Assembly (NCBI GenBank): GCA_963716735.1
Contig: OY970321.1
Span: forward strand, 682,001-746,000
Length of the DNA stretch: 64,000 nt
Direction of reading: 5' to 3'
Origin: VRUE01 sp963716735
GTDB taxonomy: Bacteria > Actinomycetota > Thermoleophilia > Solirubrobacterales > 70-9
Below, piece after piece: positions 16,211 to 24,401 of this stretch. The notes beneath the pieces are model-generated. The model saw nothing but the letters and a program-made list of their open reading frames with translations, was not told the origin of the DNA and searched no databases. The position numbers and the translations under genes are program-made. How positions within the stretch are numbered: position 1 is the first letter of the stretch; every line of letters begins with the position of its first letter.

Positions 16211-16801
16211 TCAGCCGATTCCGTATGTGCCGGCGTTCGCTCCTTGGATCGTGAGCGAGCCGTAGGTTTTGTATTTCTGCACGAGGGGCATGCCTTCTGT
16301 GATGTCCCCATTGAATGAGAGCACAGACATTTCGGTGATACTCGGTTCGAGCATCACTGTCATGCTCGAGATCGTTTTATCGAGTTCGGGTTCTTTGCAT
16401 GAGGTGCCTTTGAAAGTGTGTTTGACGCGCCAATTTGTGACCGTCAGATCCGTTGCGTTGACATCGACTGTCCAGGGCAGGCCCTTTCCTTCGCCGACGT
16501 TGAGTTCGCATTTTGTCGTTTTGAAGCTACCGAAGGTACCTTCGCATTTTTTGACTTCGAATTTGGTGATTTTCGCATCGCTCCCACCTTCGGTGGTCAT
16601 CAAGGCGTGGATTTCGCAGGACATGCCGTTGCCTTCGGTGGTTTCGAATACTTCGCCACCGGTCATTGTGAATTCGGTGAGTTTGGTGACTTTGGTGCCG
16701 TTTTTGTCTTTCCATTCCGCCGCCTGAGCCAGAGCCGGGACCGCCAGCACGACAAGAGCAGCGATCACACCGGCGAGCAGCAGCCGTTTCTTGCTTTTCA
16801 T
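16211..16801 (-). CDS. Secreted protein of low GC content, function unknown
   Basis: The 196-residue protein has a clear Sec signal peptide (MKSKKRLLLAGVIAALVVLA then PALAQA, cut near 28) and a mature beta-rich domain with four Cys (MSCEIHA, KKCEGTF, TKCELNV, TSCKEPE) that could form two disulfides. ATG 16801 is chosen for GGGAGAG directly upstream. Base composition differs from its neighbours: 57 of 120 bases in 16261-16380 are G or C. A perfect TATAAT lies 80 bp upstream. Either recent transfer or relaxed codon use could explain the GC. I do not recognise a domain; the style recalls secreted protein families of Solirubrobacterales. Confidence 0.85.
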   Translation of the reverse strand: MKSKKRLLLAGVIAALVVLAVPALAQAAEWKDKNGTKVTKLTEFTMTGGEVFETTEGNGMSCEIHALMTTEGGSDAKITKFEVKKCEGTFGSFKTTKCELNVGEGKGLPWTVDVNATDLTVTNWRVKHTFKGTSCKEPELDKTISSMTVMLEPSITEMSVLSFNGDITEGMPLVQKYKTYGSLTIQGANAGTYGIG

Positions 16802-16880
16802 CTCTCCCATTCCTTTGCTCGAATGACTGGTAGCCGCCCGATCGTTTCGGGAAAGGGCGGGCCTTTTAGACAAGCCGAGG

Positions 16881-16886
16881 ATTATA
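16881..16886 (-). promoter_or_regulatory. TATAAT -10 box for the low-GC secreted protein gene
   Basis: The minus strand reads TGATTATAATCC, with a perfect -10 hexamer 80 bp before ATG 16801. No good -35 hexamer lies 16-18 bp upstream (TCTTTT only). The resulting ~70-nt leader contains a CCGCCC/GGGCGG stem. Confidence 0.45.
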
Positions 16887-16950
16887 ATCAGATATTTTGG
16901 ATAAAAGACCAGCAGCGACCCCGGAATGCGAAATACTCGCCGGGAGGACG

Positions 16951-18033
16951 TCAGCGCGGTGGGCGGCGGGACTCGAGCTTGAAGACCACCGGCACCGAAG
17001 CGGTTTCCGAGGTTCCGCCCGTCGGCATGAAGGTCACTCCAACCCTGACCCGCAGCTTGCGCCCCCGGCGCAGGACCGCTCGGGTGCGCGGCGTTGGCCT
17101 CAGGTGGATCGTCACCGTCTTCGCCGAGGCGATGGGGACGGTAACCGGCTCGATCGGCTTGCGGAGCGTTCCGCTCATACTCGTGCGGGCAGAGCCGAGT
17201 GAGACCGGAGCTCCCTTGGCTCTCAGCAAGCCGGGTCCCGAGACCCGGACGCGCAGCGTCGCTATTCCCTTGTTCCGGTACGCCCTCAGTCCGTCGAAGC
17301 TGAACAGAACGGGGCCGTTCTTCGAGCCGTTGGACGTGGATTTCCCCGATGCGCCAGTGGAGATCGAGACGGCATCGACACCCGCGTTGAAGACTTCCTC
17401 GGTCACCGCATTGGCGATCCGGATGCGCACGATCTGACCCGCAAAGGCGCTGAGGTTCGCGGTCAGGCTGGTCGGCGGCATCGCCAACGGATCGCCCGGC
17501 TTCGTCGCGAGCATCGTGCGAAGGATGTCGGTGGGTTCAAGCGAGTCGAGCGGCGCTTCCGGCCTCATCACGTCGATCCGGAACTGCTGGTTCGGCTTGA
17601 ATTTGCCACCGCCCAGCGCCAGGACTTCATCGCTGACCGAAAGGGTGTCGGGAACCGGGACCGCGATCGGCCTGTATGAGTTGTAGTAGGCGAACAGGCT
17701 GAGCTGCTGGCTGCGACCCGCCTCGAGGGCGATGTCCTGATACAGGATCAGGCTGTCCGGGTTGGCCTCATCGGTGGTCGCAGCGAAAGACCCGCGCGGG
17801 GGAGCCTGGACGGGATCGGCGGGCGTGGGCCTTTTGCTGCCGATCGGCGCGGCGGTGCCGCTGTAGGCAAACCAGTCGCCCGCCCCGGTTTCATAGCCGA
17901 CCTGCCAGCCGTTCAGCGTGCCGGACTCGAAACCGCCGTTGACGACTTTTGCCGCTTCGGCGCCGCTCGGCGCCAACACGGCGATGAGAACGGCGATGAG
18001 AGTCGCCAGTCCGGTCCCAGGCCGCAATCCCAT
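16951..18033 (-). CDS. Secreted protein with a carbohydrate-binding-like N-domain
   Basis: The 360-residue protein has a signal peptide (about 1-27, ending PSGAEA). Mature residues start AKVVNGGFESGTLNGWQV, the classic opening of CBM-like or DUF642-like jelly-roll domains, running to about 210 and ending VDAVSISTG. The C-terminal ~120 residues form an Ig-like repeat domain ending in LRVRVGVTFMPTGGT, similar in pattern to the end of the protein at 31453-33879. It starts one base after the beta-helix gene stop, so the two are probably co-transcribed and act at the cell surface or outside. Ligand unknown. Confidence 0.82.
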   Translation of the reverse strand: MGLRPGTGLATLIAVLIAVLAPSGAEAAKVVNGGFESGTLNGWQVGYETGAGDWFAYSGTAAPIGSKRPTPADPVQAPPRGSFAATTDEANPDSLILYQDIALEAGRSQQLSLFAYYNSYRPIAVPVPDTLSVSDEVLALGGGKFKPNQQFRIDVMRPEAPLDSLEPTDILRTMLATKPGDPLAMPPTSLTANLSAFAGQIVRIRIANAVTEEVFNAGVDAVSISTGASGKSTSNGSKNGPVLFSFDGLRAYRNKGIATLRVRVSGPGLLRAKGAPVSLGSARTSMSGTLRKPIEPVTVPIASAKTVTIHLRPTPRTRAVLRRGRKLRVRVGVTFMPTGGTSETASVPVVFKLESRRPPR

Positions 18034-18034
18034 C

Positions 18035-20314
18035 TCAACCAGCGACCACGAACTTCTTCTTGGCCGGGCTCAGGTCGACGTGCCCGAAGGGATCTATCGC
18101 ACGCACCCAGAAGGTGTGCTTACCGGGCTCCAATCCCCCGAACCTCCGCGGCGATCTGCAGAGGTCGAACGGTTTGCCGTCGATCTTGCAGAGGAATGCC
18201 GAATCGGCTTGGTCGGACTTGAACACAAAGCGAGCGGCGCGATTACGCACCCTCCCCCCCAGGATCTTCGTCTCGGGTCGGATCCGCGCTATCTCGCTCC
18301 CGAGCAAGCCGGTGGTCTCGCCGCCGAGAACCTCGCCGCCGGCGCCCCCTCCGAGCGTGCCTTTCGATCCTGGGGTCGCCCCAATGACGAGCTCTGACGT
18401 CGCGCCATCCTTCGTCTGGGTCGCGGCGATGATCGTTCCGTCCGGAATCGCGGCGTCGTAGGTGACTTTCCAACCACCGCTGCTGTTGGCGACGGCTTCG
18501 CCGAGGAACGATTCGAGCTCTCCGGCGGCGGTGGTCTGCTTTCGGAAGACGCGCACCGTGGCCCCTTTTTCTGCGCCACCGCCCACAGCGGTCTGCGTCG
18601 TGGCTGAGAACGTGGGCGGCTGAATACCCCTATTGGGCCCCGCTTCGTTGCCGGGGGAAGCTGCGACCAGATCAATGAAGAGACCCGCGTTGCCGGCACC
18701 GTGATTGCGCGCCACCTCGTTGTTGGTCGCTTCTTTGTTGGAAATCTCGATCGCGGCACCGCCGCTGCCGTCGATGACGTTTTCGTCCGTCGCCATGTCA
18801 CCGCCGACCACGTTTCCGGTCGTGCCGATAGGCGGGGCTTTGATCCAGATACCGGCCGCACCTGCTCCAAGGATCTCGTTGCCGACGATCTCGTTGAGGT
18901 CGTTTTCGACCAGGATCCCGTTCGCGGCCGGCCCTTCGATCAGGTTTTCCTCGACGACGTTGCCATAGGCGGTCGGCCCAAAGGTCTTGACCCCGGTTTG
19001 AGAGCCGAAGATCTCGTTGTCGAGGATCCACGCTCCTTGGCCTTGCTGGGAGATCGCGACGCCGCCTTCCATCCGGATCTCGTTGCGGACGATCTCGGCT
19101 TCGAACGTCGGGCTCGCGAGTTCGGCTGAGTCGACGACGATCCCGTCGTCAGGCGGAGCAAGAGATTTCGTACCGGTTGCGTCGGTCCCGATCAGGTTGC
19201 CGCGAACAGAGAGGTCACCCGCGGCCGGGCCGGCGAGGACGCCGGTGCTGCCGCCATTGATGCGGTTGGCTTCGCCCGCGGCGGGCCCCCCGACGATCGT
19301 GTTCGGCGCTTCCCCCACCTTGATGCCGGCACCGGCGTTGGGGATGGCCGCGGTTCCGTCTGCATTGAGGCCGAGGTAGTTGCCGGCGACGGAGGTCGAC
19401 GAGGCCCGGGCCTCCAAACCGCCATCCCCCGCCAGGTCTATGCCGTTGGAAGTCGCGCCCGAGATCACGTTGCAACCCCAGTCGCACAGCGGACTCGCCA
19501 CGCCCACCGAGTTCACTCTGGTGCCTATCTCGGTGCCGATCGCTTCAGGGCCTTCCGAGACCGAGGTGACCTCGATGTCGTCTCCCCCGTTTGCGCGCGG
19601 CGTGACTCCGTCCGGCTCGACCCCGAAGTAGTTCCCGAAGACCTTGACGTCGGCAGCCCCGTGGACGTCGAGTCCATCGGCCGCGTTACCGGCGAAGACG
19701 TTTCGATGATCGACGCCTTCTCCACCGATGAAGCCGCGGTTCGATCCGGGGCCGACGAGGACGCCGGTCCCGTTCCCGGGAGACGTGCCATCCAGTGCGA
19801 CGCCGAGCCAGTTGCCCCGAAGCTTCGTGCGGGGAGCGCCCTGCAGAACGATGGACGTCTGCGCACCGGTCATCGCCAGGCCCAAGATTTCGCTTTCTTC
19901 AGCGCCAGAGACGGTCAGCGCCGGTGCGCCGCTGGGGCCGTCGATGCCGACACATGGCCCGCCTGCTTCGCAGGTCCCTTCGATGAACACCGGGATGGTG
20001 ATGTCCGGTAGCTGACTGCCCAGGTCGATCGTCGACGAGACCCCGCCGTCGAAGGTCCCGTCATCGAACTGGATCGAGGTGGATTCCCCAAGGCTGTTCC
20101 CCTCTTCGATCGCGGCGCGCAGCGTGCATTCCCCACCCACCGTCAGGCAACTTTCGTCGCCGATCGTGACGTCAACGCCATCCCCCGTGCTGTTGACCGT
20201 GAAGGTTTCCGCGCCGGCGACGGCTGGGACGGCGAGCACGCAGACAAGCGCGACCAAGGCCGTGACGAATCCCCTCCCAGCTTGCTGTCTGCCACCTCCC
20301 ATACTGACCGACAC
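18035..20314 (-). CDS. Secreted right-handed beta-helix protein with CSLREA-type start
   Basis: The 759-residue protein has a signal peptide (about 14-35, ALVALVCVLAVPAVAGA), then TFTVNSTGDGVDV and ECTLRAAIEEGNSLG, the CSLREA-type opening of secreted parallel beta-helix proteins. Residues about 150-560 are repeating strands with NxIxGN-like turns (RGNLIGTDATGT, VEENLIEGPAANGI) as in NosD/pectate-lyase folds. The C-terminal 60 residues (FLCKIDGKPFDLCRSP, HTFWVRAIDPFGHVD) are a small Ig-like module common in Solirubrobacterales surface proteins. The start is GTG 20314, or ATG 20302. It may bind or modify a surface polysaccharide; no catalytic residues were identified. Confidence 0.85.
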   Translation of the reverse strand: MSVSMGGGRQQAGRGFVTALVALVCVLAVPAVAGAETFTVNSTGDGVDVTIGDESCLTVGGECTLRAAIEEGNSLGESTSIQFDDGTFDGGVSSTIDLGSQLPDITIPVFIEGTCEAGGPCVGIDGPSGAPALTVSGAEESEILGLAMTGAQTSIVLQGAPRTKLRGNWLGVALDGTSPGNGTGVLVGPGSNRGFIGGEGVDHRNVFAGNAADGLDVHGAADVKVFGNYFGVEPDGVTPRANGGDDIEVTSVSEGPEAIGTEIGTRVNSVGVASPLCDWGCNVISGATSNGIDLAGDGGLEARASSTSVAGNYLGLNADGTAAIPNAGAGIKVGEAPNTIVGGPAAGEANRINGGSTGVLAGPAAGDLSVRGNLIGTDATGTKSLAPPDDGIVVDSAELASPTFEAEIVRNEIRMEGGVAISQQGQGAWILDNEIFGSQTGVKTFGPTAYGNVVEENLIEGPAANGILVENDLNEIVGNEILGAGAAGIWIKAPPIGTTGNVVGGDMATDENVIDGSGGAAIEISNKEATNNEVARNHGAGNAGLFIDLVAASPGNEAGPNRGIQPPTFSATTQTAVGGGAEKGATVRVFRKQTTAAGELESFLGEAVANSSGGWKVTYDAAIPDGTIIAATQTKDGATSELVIGATPGSKGTLGGGAGGEVLGGETTGLLGSEIARIRPETKILGGRVRNRAARFVFKSDQADSAFLCKIDGKPFDLCRSPRRFGGLEPGKHTFWVRAIDPFGHVDLSPAKKKFVVAG

Positions 20315-20433
20315 GACACAACCCTAACCGCCGATATTTCGATACGCAAGTGTTTTTGTTCAATCCAGGTTGATGCACCACAAAAATCTCCTGCGCTCTA
20401 GAGTGGTGCCGCAAACTTCAACCGGAGGTCGCC

Positions 20434-20784
20434 ATGGCTGCCCGTCTTTCCGCTCTGCTCGTCACTGCCCTTACCGCCGTACTGCTGCTCGCCGCTTCAG
20501 CCGCCGGCTCGAGTAACTCGACCAAGATCGTCGTCAGTCTCAAAAATCCCGCCTTCCACGGCACGCTGAAGTCCAGCAAGAGTGCCTGCGCGACGGGCCG
20601 CACGGTCAAGCTCTTCCGCAAGAAGTCGGGACCGGACACGCTTCTGGGCACGGACAAGAGCAACGCCAACACCAAGTGGTCGATCCCGATCGGAAAGAGG
20701 CTGACCTCGGGCGCCTACTACGCCGCGGCACCCGCCACGGGCAGCTGCAAGCCGGCGAAATCGAAAGTGCTCACTATCGACTGA
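20434..20784 (+). CDS. Small secreted protein, function unknown
   Basis: The 116-residue protein has a signal peptide (about 1-25, TALTAVLLLAASAAGS) and a basic beta-rich mature part with two Cys (KSACATGRTVKLFRK and TGSCKPAKSK). The ATG follows CCGGAGG at 7 nt. Proteins of this look, with a short FHGTLKSSKSAC-x-x-GR-x-VKLF core, recur in Solirubrobacterales and often precede or follow other surface proteins. It diverges from the beta-helix gene and ends in a short terminator. No function can be assigned. Confidence 0.83.
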   Translation: MAARLSALLVTALTAVLLLAASAAGSSNSTKIVVSLKNPAFHGTLKSSKSACATGRTVKLFRKKSGPDTLLGTDKSNANTKWSIPIGKRLTSGAYYAAAPATGSCKPAKSKVLTID

Positions 20785-20800
20785 CGCCGCTAGGCGTTTT
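20784..20800 (+). terminator. Short intrinsic terminator after the small secreted protein
   Basis: ACGCC (20784-20788), loop GCTA, GGCGT (20793-20797), then TTTT. It begins at the last base of the stop codon and overlaps the 3' end of the convergent thioredoxin-fold gene. Confidence 0.55.
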
Positions 20801-21080
20801 GCGGGGGCTCGCCCGAGCCCTCGAACAGCTGCCCGGCGCGAATCCGCTCAGCCATGTCCGCCGATTCGTCGCGGTAGACACGGCCGTCCTCGAACTCGAT
20901 CGCCGGGTACTTGCGCTGACCGGAGACCTGCTCGAGGTCGTCGCGCTTGCCTGGGCGCAGTGGGCCCTTGACGACCTCGTACTCGATTCCCTGATCGTCG
21001 AGCGCCTTCTGCACCCGCCAGCACGGATGCGCGTCGATCTTGACCCACATGGTCGAGCAGCGATGGAGCTTGACGGCCAT
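20790..21080 (-). CDS. Thioredoxin-fold (glutaredoxin/GST N-domain-like) protein
   Basis: The 96-residue protein opens with MAVKLHRCSTMWVKIDAHPC and continues WRVQKALDDQGIEYEVVKGP, then QRKYPAIEFEDGRVYRDESADMAERI. That is the beta-alpha-beta start, cis-Pro (KYPAIE) and C-terminal helix of a glutaredoxin or GST N-terminal domain. The usual CPxC is replaced by CSTM, and a second Cys lies in the HPCW motif, which is conserved in this actinobacterial family as I recall it. ATG 21080 has TGGAG upstream. The leader contains a perfect 11-bp stem and the conserved element copy B. Partner and substrate are unknown. Confidence 0.8.
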   Translation of the reverse strand: MAVKLHRCSTMWVKIDAHPCWRVQKALDDQGIEYEVVKGPLRPGKRDDLEQVSGQRKYPAIEFEDGRVYRDESADMAERIRAGQLFEGSGEPPQNA

Positions 21081-21129
21081 TGGCTCCACCCTAGCCGGGC
21101 AAGGGGAATACGGCAAGGCTGGGCGGCGT

Positions 21130-21157
21130 GACCTATGCCCTCCCGCGGGCATAGGTC
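21130..21157. repeat. 11-bp inverted repeat in the leader of the thioredoxin-fold gene
   Basis: GACCTATGCCC (21130-21140) and GGGCATAGGTC (21147-21157) pair perfectly around TCCCGC. It lies 50 bp before ATG 21080 and directly after the conserved element copy B in the direction of transcription. Confidence 0.7.
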
Positions 21158-21158
21158 C

Positions 21159-21225
21159 GCCTGCCCAACGGACCCTGCATATCCAGAGATACGCGCCTCC
21201 TCTCCCTGTAGCAACCCCAGAAACG
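21159..21225. repeat. Conserved intergenic element, copy B
   Basis: The block matches copy A (15434-15502): GCATATCCAGAGATAC, then CTCCCTGTAGCAACCCCAG and AAACG. As in copy A, a GC-rich small hairpin (CCGCGAAGCGG at 21229-21239) abuts the ACG end, but here no T-run follows. On the minus strand it lies between dxs and the thioredoxin-fold gene, about 80 nt before that gene. Confidence 0.6.
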
Positions 21226-21335
21226 TTCCGCGAAGCGGGCCGGTTCCGGTGCAACCAAGGAGGCCGCCGGGAAAGCTAGCCGATTGAGCGCTTTGGTGCA
21301 AGCGCAGGTAGAAATTTCGTTAACGGCTGGGGTCT

Positions 21336-23342
21336 CTAGTGCAGCGCCGGCTCGCCCGACCGCAGCGCCGCAAGCACCCGCTCGGCCACCGACTCCCCCG
21401 TCAGGCCGACCTCCTCGCGCAGCAGCGCCGGCTTGCCGTGAGTGACGTAACGGTCCGGCAGACCGATCCGCATCACCCGCGCCCGATCTCCGGGGCGGTC
21501 GGCGAAGGAGTCCTCGAGGTGCTCGAGCACAGCCGAGCCGAAGCCTCCCGGCAAGACGTTCTCCTCGATCGTCACGACCAGGTCATGGCCGAGCGCGAGC
21601 CGCTCCATCAGCTCGGCGTCGAGCGGCTTGGCGAAGCGGGCGTCGGCGACGGTCGGGCGCAGGTCATGCGCGGCGAGGATCTCCGCCGCCCGCAGCGCGA
21701 CCGACACTCCGTAGCCGTATCCCAGCAAGGCCACCCGCTCGCCGCTCGCCAGGAGCTCGCCGCTGCCGATCGGTATCTCCTCCGGCCGACCCGGCAGCTC
21801 GACCCCCTCCGCCGCGCCGCGTGGGTAGCGCAGCGCCGCCGGACCGTCGTGGGCGATCGCCGTGCGCAGCATGTTGACCAGCATCGCCTCGTCTCGTGGC
21901 GCCATCACCACCACGTTCGGCAGCGGGCGGAAGTAGGAGACGTCGAAGACGCCGTGGTGCGTCGGCCCGTCGTCGCCGACGAGACCGGCCCGGTCCATGG
22001 CGAAGGTGACGTCGAGCTCCTGCAGGCAGACGTCGTGGATGATCTGGTCGTAGGCCCGCTGGAGAAAGGTCGAGTAGATCGCGCAGACCGGTTTTGCCCC
22101 CTGCAGGGCGAGGCCGGAGGCGAGCAGGACCGCGTTCTGCTCGGCGATGCCGACGTCGTAGTACTGCTCGGGGACCTCGTCGGCGAGCTTCTGGAGCCCG
22201 GCCCCTCCGGCCATCGCGGCGGTGATCCCGATCACGCGCTCGTCGCGCTCGGCCTCGGCGACGATCGCGTCGGCGAAGACCTGGGTGTACTGCGGCGGCG
22301 CCCCGGCGGCGGGGGGCTTCTCCAGCCGCTCCGGCGCGATCGCCTCCGGCGAGTCGGACTCCTTGACCGGGACCGGCTTGACCGCCGGTTCGCCGTTGAC
22401 GATTGAGTTGGGCTTGGCGGCGTGCCACTTCTCCATCCCCTCCAGGCCACCCTCCTCGGCCGGCGCGAAACCCTTGCCCTTGACCGTGTGGATGTGGACG
22501 ACAACCGGGCGGTCCGCCTCGAAGGCTTCCTTCAGGGCCTCGCGCAGGGCGTGCACGTCGTGGCCGTCGATCACCCCCATGTAGGCGAGGTCGAGCTCCT
22601 CGAAGAAGAGGCCGGGCGCCCAGTAGGCCTTGATCGCCGACTTGATCTCCGGACCCAGCCGTTCGATCCGACCCCCCAGCCCCAACGGCAGCTTGGTCAG
22701 CCGGTCCTCGACCCCCTCGCGGGCGTGGTAAAGGCGCGGATTGAGCCGCACCCGGTTGAAGTAGCGCGAGAGCGCACCGACGTTGGGTGAGATCGACATC
22801 CCGTTGTCGTTGAGCACGATCACGATCGGGGTCTGCAGGCCGCCGGCCGCGTGCAGCGCCTCGTAAGCGACACCGCCGGTCAGCGCGCCGTCGCCGATCA
22901 CCGCGGCGACCTTGCCGTCCTCGCCGATCCCCTTGCGCATCGCCTCCTTGAGGCCGACCGCATAGCCGATCGAGGTCGAGGCGTGGCCGGCGCCCATGAT
23001 GTCGTGCTCGGACTCGAAGATCGAGCAGAACGGGGCCAGGCCGTCGTACTGGCGGATTGTCGGCAGCGCGTCGCGGCGACCGGTGAGGATCTTGTGCGGA
23101 TAGGACTGGTGGCCGACGTCCCAGAGGACCTTGTCCCGCGGCGAGTCGAGCAGGCTGTGCAGGGCGACAGCCAACTCACAGGTGCCGAGGTTGGCTCCGA
23201 AATGGCCGCCGATCTCACCGATCGTGTCGATGATGTAGGTGCGCATCTCCTGCGCGACCTGCTGCAGCTGCTCGTCGTTCAGCTCGTGCAGGTCGGCGGG
23301 GGAATCGACCCCCTCCAGCAGTCTCTGTGGCTTGTCGCTCAT
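21336..23342 (-). CDS. dxs: 1-deoxy-D-xylulose-5-phosphate synthase
   Basis: The 668-residue thiamine-diphosphate enzyme condenses pyruvate and glyceraldehyde-3-phosphate, the first step of the MEP isoprenoid pathway. Visible are WDVGHQSYPHKILTGR, the ThDP motif GDGALTGGVAYEAL with NDNGMSI, the catalytic Glu in VGIAEQNAVLLASG, and DRAGLVGDDGPTHHG. A Pro/Glu-rich linker (about 300-345) separates the first two domains and is somewhat longer than in many homologues. ATG 23342 overlaps the stop of the prenyl synthase gene, so the MEP entry enzyme and a prenyl elongase are translationally coupled. Confidence 0.97.
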   Translation of the reverse strand: MSDKPQRLLEGVDSPADLHELNDEQLQQVAQEMRTYIIDTIGEIGGHFGANLGTCELAVALHSLLDSPRDKVLWDVGHQSYPHKILTGRRDALPTIRQYDGLAPFCSIFESEHDIMGAGHASTSIGYAVGLKEAMRKGIGEDGKVAAVIGDGALTGGVAYEALHAAGGLQTPIVIVLNDNGMSISPNVGALSRYFNRVRLNPRLYHAREGVEDRLTKLPLGLGGRIERLGPEIKSAIKAYWAPGLFFEELDLAYMGVIDGHDVHALREALKEAFEADRPVVVHIHTVKGKGFAPAEEGGLEGMEKWHAAKPNSIVNGEPAVKPVPVKESDSPEAIAPERLEKPPAAGAPPQYTQVFADAIVAEAERDERVIGITAAMAGGAGLQKLADEVPEQYYDVGIAEQNAVLLASGLALQGAKPVCAIYSTFLQRAYDQIIHDVCLQELDVTFAMDRAGLVGDDGPTHHGVFDVSYFRPLPNVVVMAPRDEAMLVNMLRTAIAHDGPAALRYPRGAAEGVELPGRPEEIPIGSGELLASGERVALLGYGYGVSVALRAAEILAAHDLRPTVADARFAKPLDAELMERLALGHDLVVTIEENVLPGGFGSAVLEHLEDSFADRPGDRARVMRIGLPDRYVTHGKPALLREEVGLTGESVAERVLAALRSGEPALH

Positions 23343-24202
23343 TCGTTCCTCGTGAAGATGTAGTCGGCGATCCCGCTCAGATCGCCGGTATCGCCGCTTG
23401 CCTCGGCCAGTGCCGCAGTCGCCTTCGCGTGGGACTCGGCCGCCAACTCGCGTGCCCGCTCGAGGCCAAAGAGGCTGACGTAGGTGAGTTTGCCATGTCG
23501 CTCGTCGCTTCCACGGGGCTTACCGAGTTGCTCGTCGCTTCCGGTCACGTCGAGAATGTCGTCGACGATCTGGAAGAGGACACCGAGCTCGCCGGAGAAC
23601 CGGCGATAGGGGATTGTCTCAGTTTCCGCCACGCCCTCGAGGGTCAGTACGACACCGACCCCGGCGGCGATCAACCGGCCGGTCTTGAGCCCGTGCAGAG
23701 CACGCAGCGCCTCGGCGTCAGCGGCATCGCCGACGACGTCCACGTACTGGCCGCCGACCATGCCGTCCACGCCCGTCGCCCCCGCCAGCTCGGCCAGGGC
23801 GGCAAGGACCCGCGCCGGCTCGCCGGGCTGTTCGCAGAAGAGGCGGATCGCCTCGGCGAAGAGACCGTCGCCGGCCAGGATCGCCACGTCCTCGCCGTAC
23901 TTGACATGCGAGGTCGGCAGTCCGCGGCGCAGCTCGTCGTCATCCATCGCCGGCAGGTCGTCATGGATCAGCGAGTAGGTGTGGATCAGCTCCAGCGCGG
24001 CCGCTAGCGGCAGGTAGCGCTCCGGCTCGGCACCGAGGGCGCGGGCCGTGGCCAGGGCGAGAACCGGCCGCACCCGCTTGCCACCGGCCAGCAGCGAGTA
24101 GCGCATCGCCTCCTCGAGGCCGGCCGTGGCCGGGTGCGCGGCAAAACGAAGGCGCTCCAACTCAGAATCGACCAGGGCGCGTAGGTCCTCGGGGTAGCTC
24201 AC
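23339..24202 (-). CDS. ispA: Polyprenyl (farnesyl/geranylgeranyl) diphosphate synthase
   Basis: The 287-residue trans-prenyl transferase has the first Asp-rich motif in IHDDLPAMDDDELRRG, the second in FQIVDDILDVTGSDEQLGK, and the conserved AGGKRVRPVLAL near the N-terminus. The residue block before the first motif (ALELIHTYSL) fits short-chain synthases, but product length cannot be fixed from sequence. The start is GTG 24202, 16 bp after the small upstream gene; a 50-residue extension is low-complexity and rejected. It overlaps dxs by 4 bp. Confidence 0.92.
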   Translation of the reverse strand: MSYPEDLRALVDSELERLRFAAHPATAGLEEAMRYSLLAGGKRVRPVLALATARALGAEPERYLPLAAALELIHTYSLIHDDLPAMDDDELRRGLPTSHVKYGEDVAILAGDGLFAEAIRLFCEQPGEPARVLAALAELAGATGVDGMVGGQYVDVVGDAADAEALRALHGLKTGRLIAAGVGVVLTLEGVAETETIPYRRFSGELGVLFQIVDDILDVTGSDEQLGKPRGSDERHGKLTYVSLFGLERARELAAESHAKATAALAEASGDTGDLSGIADYIFTRNE

Positions 24203-24218
24203 CGCCGGCGCTGCTCGC

Positions 24219-24401
24219 TCACCGCGAGTTCCCCGACTCGCGGATGCGGCGGTTTGCCTCCTCGACCGCCTCGCTGGAGAGCTCGGCCGCCTCGTGCGCA
24301 AGCTCGGCGGCGCGCTCGTCGCTTGCCTCGGAGCCCTCGAGCTCGGCGGCAATCGCCTGTAGACGGGCCGAGATCTCGCGCAGGCGCGTCTCCTCGCTCA
24401 C
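24219..24401 (-). CDS. Small coiled-coil protein, possibly exonuclease VII small subunit (XseB-like)
   Basis: The 60-residue, highly charged helical protein reads TRLREISARLQAIAAELEGS then DERAAELAHEAAELSSEAVE. The heptad spacing and the position directly before ispA-dxs match XseB, which in many bacteria precedes ispA. Sequence identity to XseB is weak: the usual LE-x-G-x-LPLEE turn is not evident. Start GTG 24401 overlaps the scpA stop. xseA is not in the window. The gene is likely real because of the overlaps on both sides; the XseB name is a guess. Confidence 0.65.
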   Translation of the reverse strand: MSEETRLREISARLQAIAAELEGSEASDERAAELAHEAAELSSEAVEEANRRIRESGNSR

